From Phocoena phocoena (Eukaryota; Chordata; Mammalia; Artiodactyla; Phocoenidae): DNA of 64,000 nt. This document shows, piece by piece, positions 24,950 to 35,764 of this stretch (positions within the stretch are counted from its first letter, which is position 1; each line of letters starts with the position of its first letter). The stretch lies in contig NC_089224.1 of assembly GCF_963924675.1 (NCBI RefSeq), positions 48,093,158-48,157,157 on the forward strand. Reading direction: 5' to 3'. A program made the position numbers and the translations under genes. The notes under the pieces were generated by a model that was not told the origin of the DNA, did not search any database, and saw only the letters and a list, made by a program, of their open reading frames with translations.

Positions 24950-26340
24950 ATAGCTATAGCCACATTTCCCACCCAGCCCAGCCCAAAGGTGGATAGAAAT
25001 TGGAGAGAAGGCCAGGGAAGGAATTCTGGTGATATGTGACCTCTCTCTCTGCATGTCCTCTTCTAGGTGTTCATCTTTTGGTAATGCTTCCGCTTTCACC
25101 TTTGCTGATAAGGTCCCAGTCGCCAGCCTGACCTCTTCCTCAGCTTCTGCTTATCCTCCTGTTCTCACCTACTGCTGCCATTCTTTCTCCCTTGATCTAG
25201 GTAGACACTGATGATTATGCCCAGTACATTTTCTTATAGAACCCAGACACAACCTCAAATTACTACTTAACCCAGAGCTCCAAGCAGCCATTACCACTCA
25301 ACTGGAGTTGGCATTCGAGATGAGAGTTGTCTTTCTGTAGTTAGTTCTTTCTTCTGAAGCACCTTAAGGAATGCTCCATTACAAGTAACCCAAAAGAGTT
25401 TCATTGCTCCCTCCATTCAGCAAACTGTAAAGAACTTTCTGTGTGTTGGTTGTGAATGCCTCATCCTTTCTCTCAAATCCTCACCCATTCAACAAGTCCA
25501 CTGCTTTCGATGATACCAGCAGAGTATGGAAAGAATATATACCAAATAACCTAGGTGAGTGGATGCAGCTCCCTTACTTCCTCACAGAGGCATGCAAAGT
25601 TGGGAGGTCCTGACAGCCAAAGAAGAAGAAGAAACCCACCAAGTCAGAGAAACTCAAAGCTGTGGGCTTGTTGCCTTTCTTACCTGGAAAGGAGGGGAAG
25701 ACAAGTTAGTGCCCAGGAGTCTATCCTACCACTCATGTACAAGTGATTCCATGCCTGACCCACATACTTCTAATGCTAATCTTGAGTTACAGTGGCCTGG
25801 TCATAGCCAATATGCCACTCTAGTTCAAGTGCTTACCATCTCACATACGGATAACTGTAATTTTCCAGGTCATCCTGTAATTGTCATAGGTTAAGCATTC
25901 GATATTTATTAAGAATGAATGAAACACATGGACGTGTAGTCAAATGATTAGTCTTGAAACACTACTTCTATTCCTTGCCCCCAAATTAATGGTTTTCCAG
26001 CAAGTAGTTCAGATTTTATCACTTGGAATTTAAGTCTTAACAATCTTGATCCAACTTACTCATGATATTCCTTCTTCTGTTCCTCCTTAGTTCTCAGTTC
26101 CAATGAGCACAGTTTCTTTAGTCTCCTCCCTACCTCCCCTTCCTGCTCTCTGCACCTCTACCCACACATGATGCATCTTTCCTTGAACTATAAAGACCAT
26201 CTCCCACCCCTTGGGAAGGTCTACCTGTGCCACCTGTGTGCTGCATCTGACCCACCCATTTTGAGAGAGAAATAAAAATGCTATTGCCTCATTCTTTGAA
26301 TCATGCATATTTCTTACAGTAGGCATAGCTGTGATATTAG
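24950..26340. other. Unassigned DNA
   Basis: CT-rich, partly L2-like texture (about 25,030-25,210 and 26,080-26,240) without firm landmarks. Overlapping frames at 25,555-25,894 have no recognised domain. Confidence 0.3.
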
Positions 26341-26344
26341 TCAT

Positions 26345-28600
26345 TTATTTTTTATAACAGCTTTATAGAGGTATATTGACATATTATACATTTTAAATCA
26401 ATTCTGTAATTTTTTTGCTGCTACCCAAAGATGTTTGCAATAAATTGTTGCATTATAAGATTATAAAATAACCTATATTTTATGATCCCATTTATTTTGT
26501 AAAGAATGTGTATACTGTATATAGCGGGAAATCTATTAATAGTGGTTACCTCTAAGTGGTGGATTTTAGTTACTTTTTAATTTTTTAAAAAACCTGATGC
26601 TTTGAATTATCATACAGCAAAAATGACTTTTTGATATATAGTTCTATGAATTTTAATACATGTATAGATTTGTATAGCCAGCATCACATTAAAGATACAA
26701 AACAATTTCTTCATCCCCCAAAAGTCCTTCATTCTATCCATTTATGGTCAAATTCCACCCCTTACTCCTAACCTCTGGTAACCACTGATCTGTTCGCCAA
26801 CACAATAATTTTGTGTTTTTTTTAAAAGAACATCGAATGAATGGGATCACAGATTGTAACTTTTTGAGACTGGCTCTTTAACGCAGCACAATGCCTTCGA
26901 CGTCAATCAAAGTTGTTGCGTGAGTCAGTAGTTTGTCTCTTTTTATTGCTGAGGAGTGTTCCATGGTACACATGTACCACAGTTTGTTAATCCACCCCTC
27001 TGTTAAATGTATCTTGGGTAATTTGGGGCAATTATGAATAGAGCTGCTATAAATATTCCAGTCCAGGTTTTTGTGCAAATGTAAGTTTTTATTTCATTAA
27101 TGTAAATACCCAGGAGTGGAATTGCTAGGTTATAGGATAAGAATATAAGAGCAACACAGTATTTTCATTTTGATTAAGTCCATTTATTAACCCTTTTAAA
27201 AACGGACTGTGCTTTCAGTATCATGTCTAAAAACTCTGCCTAGTCCTAGGTCACAGGGATTTTCACCTTTGTTTTCTTTTAATATTTTATAGTTTTACAA
27301 TTTGTAGTTAGATATATCATCTATTTTGAGTCAATTTTTATATAAGGTATAAGATTGAGGTCGAGGTGGCTTTTTTGCATATAAATGTCAAACCTTTTTT
27401 CAACAGAATATGCTGAAAAGAGGATTCTTTCTCCGTTGAATTGCTTTGTAACTCAAAAATCAATTGGCCATATTAGTATGGGTCTATTTCTGTACTTTGT
27501 ATTCTGTTCCACTGATCTACATGTGTCTCTCTTTGTCAACCCACAGTGTCTTGATTGCTGCAGATTTATAGTAAGCATTCAAACCAACCAATGTAATTTT
27601 TCCAATTATTTTTTTCCAAATTTTTTCATTTTCAGTTGTTCTGATTCCCTTGCCTTTATACATACATTTTAGAATCAGCTTGCCCATATATCCAAATAAT
27701 TCTCCTTGGATTATTACTGGAAATGCACAAAAACTATAAATCAATTTGGGGAGAAATAACATCTTTACTATGTTAAGTATTCCCGTCCATGAACAAGGTA
27801 CGCTTCTCCATCTACTTAAGTCTTATTTGATTTTATTCATCAGCATTTTTTAGTATTTTTGCAAACAGATGCTGTACATGTTCTATCAGATTCAACCGCA
27901 TTTCGTTTTCACTCTTTATCTTTATTATTAAAAATATTACTGGTTTTTAATTTCAATTTCCAATTTTACATGACTGGTATATAAAAATACTATTAATTTT
28001 TGTGTGATCATCTTGTATCCCGTGACCTTGCTAAGCTCACTTAAACTTTTAGGAGTTTTTAAAATAGATTCTTTGGGGTTGTCTTCATAGATGATTATAA
28101 CCATGCCTTCTGCAAATAGAAATAGCTTTACTGCTTCCTTTACAGTATGTATTGTATGTTTCAAAATTTCTTCTCACTTTATTTCACTGGCTAGGACTGC
28201 CAGTACAATGAGGAATAAAAGGGGTGATAATATATAGCCTTGTCTTATTCCCAATGTTAGGGAGAAAAGAGTCAGCCTTTCACATTAAGTATAATATCAC
28301 CTGTAGGGTTTTTGAAGATGCCCCTTATTATGTAGAAGTTCCCTTTTATTTCTAGTTTGTTAAGAGATTCTATCATGAATGATGTTGCATTTTGTTGAAT
28401 TTTTTTTCTGTATCAATCGATAGTCTATAAATAGTTCTTTAAACTATTAAGGTGGTGGATTATTCTGAGCAATTTTTAGAAAAGAATAATGTATCAGCTT
28501 TGCATTTCCAGGTTAAGCTGAACTTGATTGTATTATTCTTTTTCTATTTTTTGAATTTCATTCGAATGCTTAATAGAAGCTGTTGATGTTGAAAAAAATA
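26345..28600 (-). mobile_element. L1M-type LINE, ORF2 part and 3' UTR
   Basis: In reverse orientation the 3' UTR ('acagctttatagaggtata') starts near 26,352. ORF2 remnants follow with 'ttattgctgaggagtgttcc', 'gagctgctataaatattcc', and near 28,180-28,290 the block that corresponds to the reverse transcriptase B motif region. Many stops break the frame. A stretch at about 26,410-26,600 fits the L1 poorly and may be another small insertion that I could not name. Confidence 0.7.
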
Positions 28601-29690
28601 CAGAAATAAATTAATCTATTATCTGCATATAATGAAGAAATTCTCATTTATTGAAAGATTATGTTTCCATTACAGTTAACCCTTTGAACCAATCAATAGG
28701 GAGAATATTCTATATATTCCAGATGTTGATAAATGCATTAATCAGCATATTTTATGTGACATCTCAGATTTAGTTTGTTTGAAGCATAAACCTCTTTTGA
28801 AGAATTAGAATTTAAAACTGATGAAGTGATAGAGTTTTATGATACAAGGTTTAGAGACTTTATTGCACTCACACTTAAATAGTTGACTGCTGAGAAAATA
28901 TCTTTTGTAGAACCAATTAAAAATGCCAGCTGTATCCAGCACCTCACTGCCCTTGATCAACTGGCAACGCCTTTTGCTTTACTGCCACTCACTATAATAC
29001 TCCAGCAATTCAGATTCTATAATTTTACAAAATATTTAGTACTTTAGACAGAATTATGCCATTTTGTTAACCAGTACTTGAGAAACTGAAAATTTAGCCA
29101 GGATATCATACTGTGGCCAATCTTCCATTTTAAAGCTCTGTTGGAAACCCCATAAACGTGTCTTGAATAATTCTACCATGATGGAAAGCAAGAAAAACGG
29201 GACAGGAAGTTGTGTGAGGAAAGAGACTTTACAACCAATACTTTGAAGGTACAACAATTCAACAATAAAAGGGAATGAAGAGTTAGGCTCTGGGGTAATT
29301 GAAACTTTTTCTTCCATCTTTCCCTCACTTAAAGTAAAATCATAAGTCAATATATTGTACCAGATGTGCTGAGATAACTCTCCCTATAGAAAACATCTAA
29401 AAATGCTATGGAAAATGTTAAAAATTACTTATTTACTTTAAATCACAGTTGAGCTGGTGGTAAACTAATTATTAAAGAGATAGAATCAGTAGATAGATGT
29501 TTTCACAGAGAAACCACCATCCTGAAAAGGATTAGAAGATAAATACGCTCAGCATTTAAGGAACAAACAACTCCACCCTTATACAAATTCTTTCCAAGTA
29601 TAGAAAAAAAAAAAAAAGAGAAATCACTCCTTAAATTTTCTGTGTGGCTACTAAATCATGACAAAACAAGACAGTGTGTGAATGTGTAAA
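28601..29690. other. Unassigned DNA
   Basis: No gene or repeat recognised apart from an A-rich run at 29,604-29,620. The minus-strand frame 29,054-29,350 has no supporting motif. Confidence 0.3.
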
Positions 29691-29692
29691 AG

Positions 29693-29765
29693 ATCAATCT
29701 CATTCTTGAACACAGATGCAAAAATCCTATACAAAATATTAACAAACCTTACCCAATAAAAAGAA
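29693..29765 (+). repeat. Small L1 ORF2 fragment
   Basis: 'cacagatgcaaaaatccta' and 'caaaatattaacaaac' correspond to the conserved ORF2 stretch before the reverse transcriptase motifs. It is only about 70 bp long and decayed. Confidence 0.4.
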
Positions 29766-30810
29766 CCAAAGCTTCTTGAAGAAATGGCTAAGTACACATC
29801 TCATGAAGGAAATAAAAAAAGGTTAGTCCGGGAAATCTTGTGTCAGAAAGGAAGGAGGCTTTTAAAGATGAACTGAATCATGTCAAAAGGGCATAGGATA
29901 AAATATGAAGGGGCTCCCACTGGTATAATATGAGACAATTTGAGAAGAGAAACACTAACTCTATTGTACTAAAATACATCAAAAATATAAAATTCAGGAG
30001 ATTGGTTCAAGATGGTGGAGCAGAAGGATGTGCACTCACTCCCTCTTGCACTGGAATCACAACTAACTGCTGAGCAATCATTGACAGGAAGACACTGGAG
30101 CTCACCAAAGAGGAGGCCCCACATCCAAAGCCAGAGGAGAGGCCACAGTGGGATGGTAGGAGGGGTGCAGTCACAATAAAATTGAGTCCCATAACCGAAG
30201 GGTGTGCGACTCACAAACTGGAGAGCAATTATACCACAGGAGCCCACCCACTGGAGTGAGGGTTCTGGGCCCCATGTCGGGCTTCCCAACCTGGGGGTCT
30301 GGAAACAGGAGGAGGAAGTCCCAGAGAGTCAGACTTTGAAGGATGGCAGGATTTGATTGCAGGACTTCAACGGGACTGGGGGAAACAGAGACTCCACTCT
30401 TGGAGGGCATGCACAGTGTAGTGTGTGCATCGGGACCCAGGGGGAAGGAGCAGGGACCCCCAGTGAGAATGAAACAGACCTACCTGCTAGTGTTGGAGGG
30501 TCTCCTGCAGAGGCAGGGGGTGGCTATGGCTCACTGTGAGGACAAGGACACTGGCAGCAGAAGTTCTGGGAAGTACTCCTTGGGGTGAGCCCTCCCAGAG
30601 TCTTCCATTAGTCCCACCAAAGAGCTGGGTAGGCTTCAGTGTTGGGTCCCCTCAGGCCAAATAACCAAGAGGGAGGGAACCCAACCACACCCATCAGCAC
30701 ACAAGCAGACTAAAGTTTTACGGAGCTCTACCACCAGAGGAACACCCAGCTCTACCCACCACCAGTACCTCCCATCAGGAAGCTTGCACAAGCCTCTTGG
30801 ATAGCCTCAT

Positions 30811-30824
30811 CCACCAGAGGGCAG
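30811..30824 (+). promoter_or_regulatory. CTCF-like motif in the older L1 5' UTR
   Basis: CCACCAGAGGGCAG is a very close match to the CTCF core. It lies about 85 bp before the ORF1 start of the older L1. I recall the same phrase as part of this L1 group's 5' UTR, so it probably came with the element. Binding here is untested. Confidence 0.5.
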
Positions 30825-30897
30825 AAAGCAGAAGCAAGAAGAACTACAATCCTGCAGCCTGTGGGACGAAAACGACATTCACAGAAAGACAGACAAA

Positions 30898-31284
30898 ATG
30901 AAAAGGCATAGGACTATGTACCAGATGAAGGAAAAAGACAAAACCCCAGGGAAACAACCAAATGAAGTGGAAATAGGCAACCTCCCCGAAAAAGAACTCA
31001 GAATAATAATAGTGAAGATGATCCAGGACCTCGGAAAAAGAATGGGGGCAAAGAACGAGAAGATGCAAGAAATATCTAACAAAGACCTAGAAGAATTAAA
31101 GAACTAGAGGAATTAAAGAAAACACAGATGAACAATACAATAACTGAAATGAAAAATACACTACAAGGAATCAATAGCAGAATAACTGAGGCAGAAGAAC
31201 GGATAAGTGAGCCAGGGACAGAATGGTGGAATTCACTGTGACAGAACAGAATAAAGAAAAAAACATGAAAAGAAATGGAGAGAC
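30898..31284 (+). pseudogene. Older L1 ORF1, 5' fragment
   Basis: The frame starts MKRHRTMYQMKEKDKTPGK and continues with the 'GNLPEKELRIIIVKM' stretch that aligns with ORF1 of the younger L1. This N-terminal part belongs to the coiled-coil trimer region of the ORF1 RNA chaperone. The frame ends at 31,107. Later codons show a frameshift, and the gene is then split by the 9.6-kb insertion. Its 3' part lies at 40,921-41,459. Confidence 0.8.
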
Positions 31285-31289
31285 GGGGG

Positions 31290-31299
31290 AAGATGGCGG
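31290..31299 (+). promoter_or_regulatory. YY1-type site at the L1 transcription start
   Basis: AAGATGGCGG lies at the 5' boundary of the younger L1. The older L1 has AAGATGGTGG in the same place (30,009-30,018). In human L1 a YY1 site at this position helps set the transcription start. The function here is inferred from that. Confidence 0.6.
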
Positions 31300-31944
31300 A
31301 AGAGTAAGACGTGGAGATCGCCTTCCTCCCCACGGATACACCAGAAATACATCTACACGTGGAACAACTCCTACAGAACACCTACTGAAGGCTGGCAGAA
31401 GACCTCAGAGCCCCCAAAAGGCAAGAAACCCCCCACGTACCTGGGTAGGGCAAAAGAAAAAAGAAAAAACAGAGACAAAAGAATAAGGACGGCACCTGCA
31501 CCAGTGGGAGGGAGCTGTGAAGGAGGAAAAGTTTCCACACACTAGGAAGCCCCTCCGCGGGCGGAGACTGCGGGAGGCGGAGGGGGGAGCTTCAGGACCG
31601 CGGAGTGGTGCACAGCGACGGGTGTGGAGGGCAAAGCGGGGAGATTCCGGCACAGACGATCGGTGCCGACCGGCACTCACCAACCCGAGAGGCTTGTCTG
31701 CTCACCCGCCGGGGCGGGCGGGGCTGCGAGCTGAGGCTCGGGTTTTGGTTTTGGACGGAGCGCGGGGAGAGGACTGGGGTTGGCGGCTTGAGCATAGCCT
31801 GAAGGGGTTGGTGCGCCACGACTAGCCGGGAGGGAGTTCGGGGAAAAGCCTGCACCGGCCGAAGAGGCAAGAGACTTTTTCTTCCCTCTTTGTCTCCTGG
31901 TGCGCGAGGAGAGGGGTTTAAGAGCGCTGCTTAAAGGAGCTCCA

Positions 31945-32111
31945 GAGACGGGCGCGAGCCGCGGCTAAAAGCGCGAACCCCCGAGATGGGCTCGAGCCGC
32001 GGCTGAGGGCGCGAGCCCCCGAGACGGGCGCGAGCCGCGGCGGGAAGCACGAGCCCCAGAGACGGGCGCGAGCCGCGGCTGAAACCGCAGACCCCAGAGA
32101 CGGGCGGGAGA
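31945..32111 (+). repeat. 38-bp GC-rich tandem array in the L1 5' UTR
   Basis: Units begin with 'gagacgggcgcgagccgcgg' at 31,945, 31,983, 32,021, 32,059 and 32,097, an exact 38-bp spacing with the last copy partial. Each unit carries several CpGs and is a likely target of DNA methylation. Confidence 0.9.
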
Positions 32112-32583
32112 CGCTGGGGCTGCTGCTGCCGCCACCAGGGGGGCTGTGTGCGAGCACAGGTCACTCTCCGCGCCCCTCTTCCGCGGAGCCTGTGCAGGCT
32201 GCCACTGCCAGGTTCCCGGGATCCAGGGACAACTTCCCCGGGAGTACGCACGGCGGGTCTCAGGCTGGTGCAGCGTCACGCCGCCTCTGCCGCCGCAGGC
32301 CCGCCCCGCACGCAGTGCCCCTCCTTCCCCCATCCTCCAACCCCCGGCCTGAGTGAGCCGGAGCTCCCGAATCAGTGGCTCCTTTAACCCCGTCCTGTCT
32401 GAGCAAAAAACAGATGCCCTCCAGCGATCTGCGCGCAGGGGCAGGGCCGGGTACAAAGCTGAGCTCCTGTGAGCTGTGAGAGCAGGGAGGAGAGGGGGAG
32501 GTCTCTCCCGGCAGCCGCGGAGCCGGCGGATTGAAGCTCCACAATCAACTTGATGTGCCCTGCATTGTGGAATACCTGAATAG

Positions 32584-33640
32584 ACAGGGAGTGATCCCAA
32601 ATTGAAGAGGGGGAATTTAGGAGCGAGATCTGTGATTTTTTCCCCTTTTCCTCTTTTTGTGAATGTGTGCGTGTATGCTTCTGTGTGAGATCTTGTCTGT
32701 ATACTCTTGCTTCCACCATTTGTCCTAGGGCTCTATCCGTCCATGGTTTTTTTTTTAAAAAAAAAATTTTTTTTTCTTAATAATTAATTTTAATTGTAAT
32801 AACTTTATTGAACTTTACCTTCGTTCTTTCTTTCTTTCTTTCCTTCCCTCCTTTAGACAGCGAATCACCCCAGGTTGAGGGGGTGGTCTCTGGGTGCAGG
32901 ATTTATGATTTTTCCCCCTTTGCCTCTCTTTGTGAACGTGTATGTGTATGCTTCTGTGTAAGATTTTCTCTGTATAGCTTTGCTTCCAACATTTGTCCTA
33001 GGGCTCTATCCGTCCGTGGTTTTTTTTAAAAAAAAAATTTTTTTTTCTTAATAATTAATTTTAATTGTAATAACTTTATTGTACTTTACCTTCGTTCTTT
33101 CTTTCTTTCTTTCCTTCCTTCCTTCCCTCCTTTAGACAGCGAATCACCCCAGGTTGAGGAGGTGGTCTCTGGGAGCAGGATTTATGATTTTTCCCCCTTT
33201 GCCTCTCATTGTGAACGTGTATGTGTATGCTTCTGTGTAAGATTTTCTCTGTATAGCTTTGCTTCCAACATTTGTCCTAGGGCTCTATCCGTCCACGGTT
33301 TTTTAAAAAAGTTTTTTTTTCTTAATAATTAATTTTAATTGTAATAACTTTATTGTACTTTACCTTCGTTCTTTCTTTCTTTCCTTCCTTCCTTCCCTCC
33401 TTTAGACAGCGAATCACCCCAGGTTGAGGAGGTGGTCTCTGGGAGCAGGATTTATGATTTTTCCCCCTTTGCCTCTCTTTGTGAACGCGTATGTGTACGC
33501 TTCTGTGTAAGATTTTCTCTGTATAGCTTTGTTTCCAACATTTGTCCTAGGGTTCTATCCGTTCTTTTTTTTTTTTTCTTTCTAAATATTTTTTAGTACA
33601 ATAACTATATTATACTTTATTTTATTTTTACTGTATCTTC
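32584..33640 (+). repeat. About 275-bp tandem array in the L1 5' UTR
   Basis: Four copies start near 32,584, 32,856, 33,135 and 33,406 (spacings 272, 279 and 271). Each has a 'gacagcgaatcacccc' start (diverged in the first copy), a 'gatttttcccccttt' block, 'gtatgcttctgtgt', 'ttgtcctagggctctatccg', a poly(T)/poly(A) zone and a (CTTT)n end. The later three copies resemble each other more closely than the first, which points to recent expansion. Confidence 0.88.
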
Positions 33641-33649
33641 TTTCTTTCT

Positions 33650-34345
33650 GTCTTTTTTCCTTCTTTCCCTCCTTCCTTCCTCCCTTCCTCCCTCCCTCCC
33701 TCCCTCCTTTCTTTCCTTCTTTGCTTCTTTCTTCCTTCCTTCCTTTCCTCCTTTCCTTCTTTCTTTCCTCATACTTCTACTAATTCTCTCTACATTTTCT
33801 CCTTCTTTCCCTCCTTCCTTCCTTCCTTCCCCCCTCCCTCCCTTTCTTTCCTTCTTTGCTTCTTTCTTCCTTCCTTCCTTTCCTCCTTTCCTTCTTTCTT
33901 TCCTCATACTTCTAATTCTCTCTACATTTTCTCCTTCTTTCCCTCCTTCCTTCCTTCCTTCCTCCCTCCCTCCCTCCCTCCTTTCTTTCCTTCTTTGCTT
34001 CTTTCTTCCTTCCTTCCTTTCCTCCTCTCCTTCTCTTTCCTCAAACTTCTACTAATTCTCTCTACATTTTCTCCTTCTTTCCCTCCTTCTTTCCTTCCTT
34101 CCTCCCTCCCTCCCTCCTTCCCTCCTTTCTTTCCTTCTTTGCTTCTTTCTTCCTTCCTTCCTTTCCTCCTTTCCCTCTTTCTTTCCTCATACTTCTACTA
34201 ATTCTCTCTACATTTTCTCCTTCTTTCCCTCCTTCCTTCCTTCCTTCCTCCCTCCCTCCCTCCTTTCTTTCCTTCTTTGCTTCTTTCTTCCTTCCTTCCT
34301 TTCCTCCTTTCCTTCTTTCTTTCCTCATACTTCTAATAATTCTCT
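33650..34345 (+). repeat. Pyrimidine-rich minisatellite, about 132-146 bp units
   Basis: Almost pure C/T on the plus strand for about 700 bp. Units are marked by 'aattctctctac' at about 33,782, 33,914, 34,054, 34,200 and 34,339. Each holds (CCTT)n, (CCCT)n and a conserved 'ctttgcttctttcttcc' block. Minus-strand frames rich in Lys, Glu, Arg and Gly (33,617-33,907; 34,062-34,328) are translations of this array and are not genes. Confidence 0.9.
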
Positions 34346-34870
34346 CTACTTTTCCTCCCTTTTATTCTGAGCCGTGTGGATGAAAGGCTCTTGGTGCTCC
34401 AGCCCAGGAGACAGGGCTCTGCCTCTGAGGTAGGAGAGCCAACTTCAGGACACTGGTCAACAAGAGACCTCCCAGCTCCACATAATATTAAACGGTGGAA
34501 ATCTCCCAGAGACCTCCATCTTAACACCAGCACCCAGCTTCACTCAACGACCAGCAAGCCACAGGGCTGGACAACCTATGCCAAACAACTAGCAAAACAG
34601 GAACACAACCCCACCCATTAGCAGAGAGGCTGCCTAAAATCATAACAACGCCACAGACACCCCAAAACACACCACCAGACGTGAACCTGCCCACTAGAGA
34701 GACAAGATCCAGCCTCATCCAGCACAACACAGGCACTAGTCCCCTCCACCAGGAAGCCTACACAACCCGCTGAAACAACCTTAGCCACTGGAGACAGACA
34801 TCAAAAACAACGGGAACTACGAACGTGCAGCCTGCAAAAAGGAGACCCCAAACACAGTAAGATAAGCAAA

Positions 34871-35764
34871 ATGAGAAGACAGAAAAACACACAGCAGATG
34901 AAGGAGCAAGATAAAAACCCACCAGACCTAACAAATGAAGAGGAAATAGGCAATCTACCTGAAAAAGAATTCAGAATAATGATAGTAAGGATGATCCGAA
35001 ATCTTGGAAGTAGAATGGACAAAATGCAAGAAACAGTTAACAAGGACCTACAAGAACTAAAGATGAAACAAGCAACGATGAACAACGCAATAAATGAAAT
35101 TAAAAGTACTCTAGATAGGATCAATAGCAGAATAACTGAGGCAGAAGAACGGATAAGTGACCTGGAAGATAAAGTAGTGGAAATAACTACTGCAGAGCAG
35201 AATAAAGAAAAAAGAATGAAAAGAACTGAGGACAGTCTCAGAGAGCTCTGGGACAACATTAAACGCACCAACATTCGAATTATAGGGGTTCCAGAGGAAG
35301 AAGAAAAAAAGAAAGGGACTGAGAAAATATTTGAAGAGATTATAGTTGAAAACTTCCCTAATATGGGAAAGGAAATAGTTAATCAAGTCCAGGAAGCACA
35401 GAGAGTCCCATACAGGATAAATACAAGGAGAAATACGCCAAGACACATATTAATCAAACTATCAAAAATTAAATACAAAGAAAGCATATTAAAAGCAGCA
35501 AGGGAAAAACAACAAATAACACACAAGGGAATCCCCATAAGGTTAACAGCTGATCTCTCAGCAGAAACCCTACAAGCCAGAAGGGAGTGGCAGGACATAC
35601 TGAAAGTGATGAAGGAGAAAAACCTGCAACTAAGATTACTCTACCCAGCAAGGATCTCATTCAGATTTGATGGAGAAATTAAAACCTTTACAGACAAGCA
35701 AAAGCTGAGAGAGTTCAGCACCACCAAACCAGCTTTACAACAAATGCTAAAGGAACTTCTCTAG
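34871..35764 (+). CDS. L1 ORF1 protein, intact (RNA-binding chaperone)
   Basis: A 297-residue intact frame. The family forms trimers that coat L1 RNA and act as a nucleic-acid chaperone in the retrotransposition particle, mainly in the cytoplasm. Residues about 40-125 are heptad-like and rich in E, K, I and L, with 'INSRITEAEERISDLEDK', typical of the coiled coil. An RRM-like domain follows at about 130-225, opening with 'NIRIIGVPEEEEKKKGTEK'. A basic C-terminal domain has 'AREKQQITHKGIPIRLTADL', 'ARREWQDILKVMKEKNL' and 'LYPARISFRFDGEIKTF'. The start ATG follows the 5' UTR and matches the start of the older copy. A 58-bp spacer separates its stop from ORF2. Only ORF1 of this element is complete, so it could serve other L1s in trans. 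Expression cannot be judged here. Confidence 0.9.
   Translation: MRRQKNTQQMKEQDKNPPDLTNEEEIGNLPEKEFRIMIVRMIRNLGSRMDKMQETVNKDLQELKMKQATMNNAINEIKSTLDRINSRITEAEERISDLEDKVVEITTAEQNKEKRMKRTEDSLRELWDNIKRTNIRIIGVPEEEEKKKGTEKIFEEIIVENFPNMGKEIVNQVQEAQRVPYRINTRRNTPRHILIKLSKIKYKESILKAAREKQQITHKGIPIRLTADLSAETLQARREWQDILKVMKEKNLQLRLLYPARISFRFDGEIKTFTDKQKLREFSTTKPALQQMLKELL

Larger units (their letters stand above)
29999..31284 (+). mobile_element. Older full-length L1, 5' part (split)
   Basis: The left half of an old L1 that begins with the promoter-start block 'ttcaagatggtggagcag'. It has a roughly 0.9-kb 5' UTR and an ORF1 start at 30,898 (MKRHRTMYQMKEKDK). ORF1 is broken after 69 residues near 31,105, where a short 'agaattaaagaactag' duplication occurs. 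The sequence stops at 31,267-31,281, where the younger L1 entered, and resumes at 40,921. Both parts together make about 5.9 kb, close to a full-length mammalian L1. Confidence 0.85.
31285..34870 (+). promoter_or_regulatory. Younger L1 5' UTR and internal promoter
   Basis: About 3.6 kb precede ORF1. The first part (31,285-31,540) is moderately CpG-poor. Bases 31,540-32,540 are very CpG-dense and contain a 38-bp array, which makes a CpG-island-like promoter likely. An AT-rich 275-bp array (32,584-33,640) and a pyrimidine-rich array (33,650-34,345) follow. A closing unique segment (34,345-34,870) starts 'cccttttattctgagccgtg' and leads to the ORF1 start. No splice sites were assigned. L1 5' UTRs normally drive sense transcription and often also antisense transcription. 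Confidence 0.8.

Noticed and set aside
30844..31381. Phe/Ser/Ile-rich minus-strand frames
   Set aside because: Antisense of L1 ORF1, with the same cause as above. Similar shadows occur at 34,801-35,660.
31592..32719. Several overlapping frames on both strands in the CpG-rich L1 5' UTR
   Set aside because: GC-rich non-coding DNA with few stop codons. Frames overlap on opposite strands. Only the 211-codon antisense frame is kept, and only as a low-interest finding.
32744..33060. Poly(T)/poly(A) palindromes as possible terminators or origins
   Set aside because: They recur once per 275-bp unit and are part of the L1 5' UTR array, with no other sign of a separate function.
33617..34328. Minus-strand frames rich in Lys, Arg, Glu and Gly
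   Set aside because: They are translations of the pyrimidine minisatellite. The same peptide repeats with the DNA unit and has no independent gene features.
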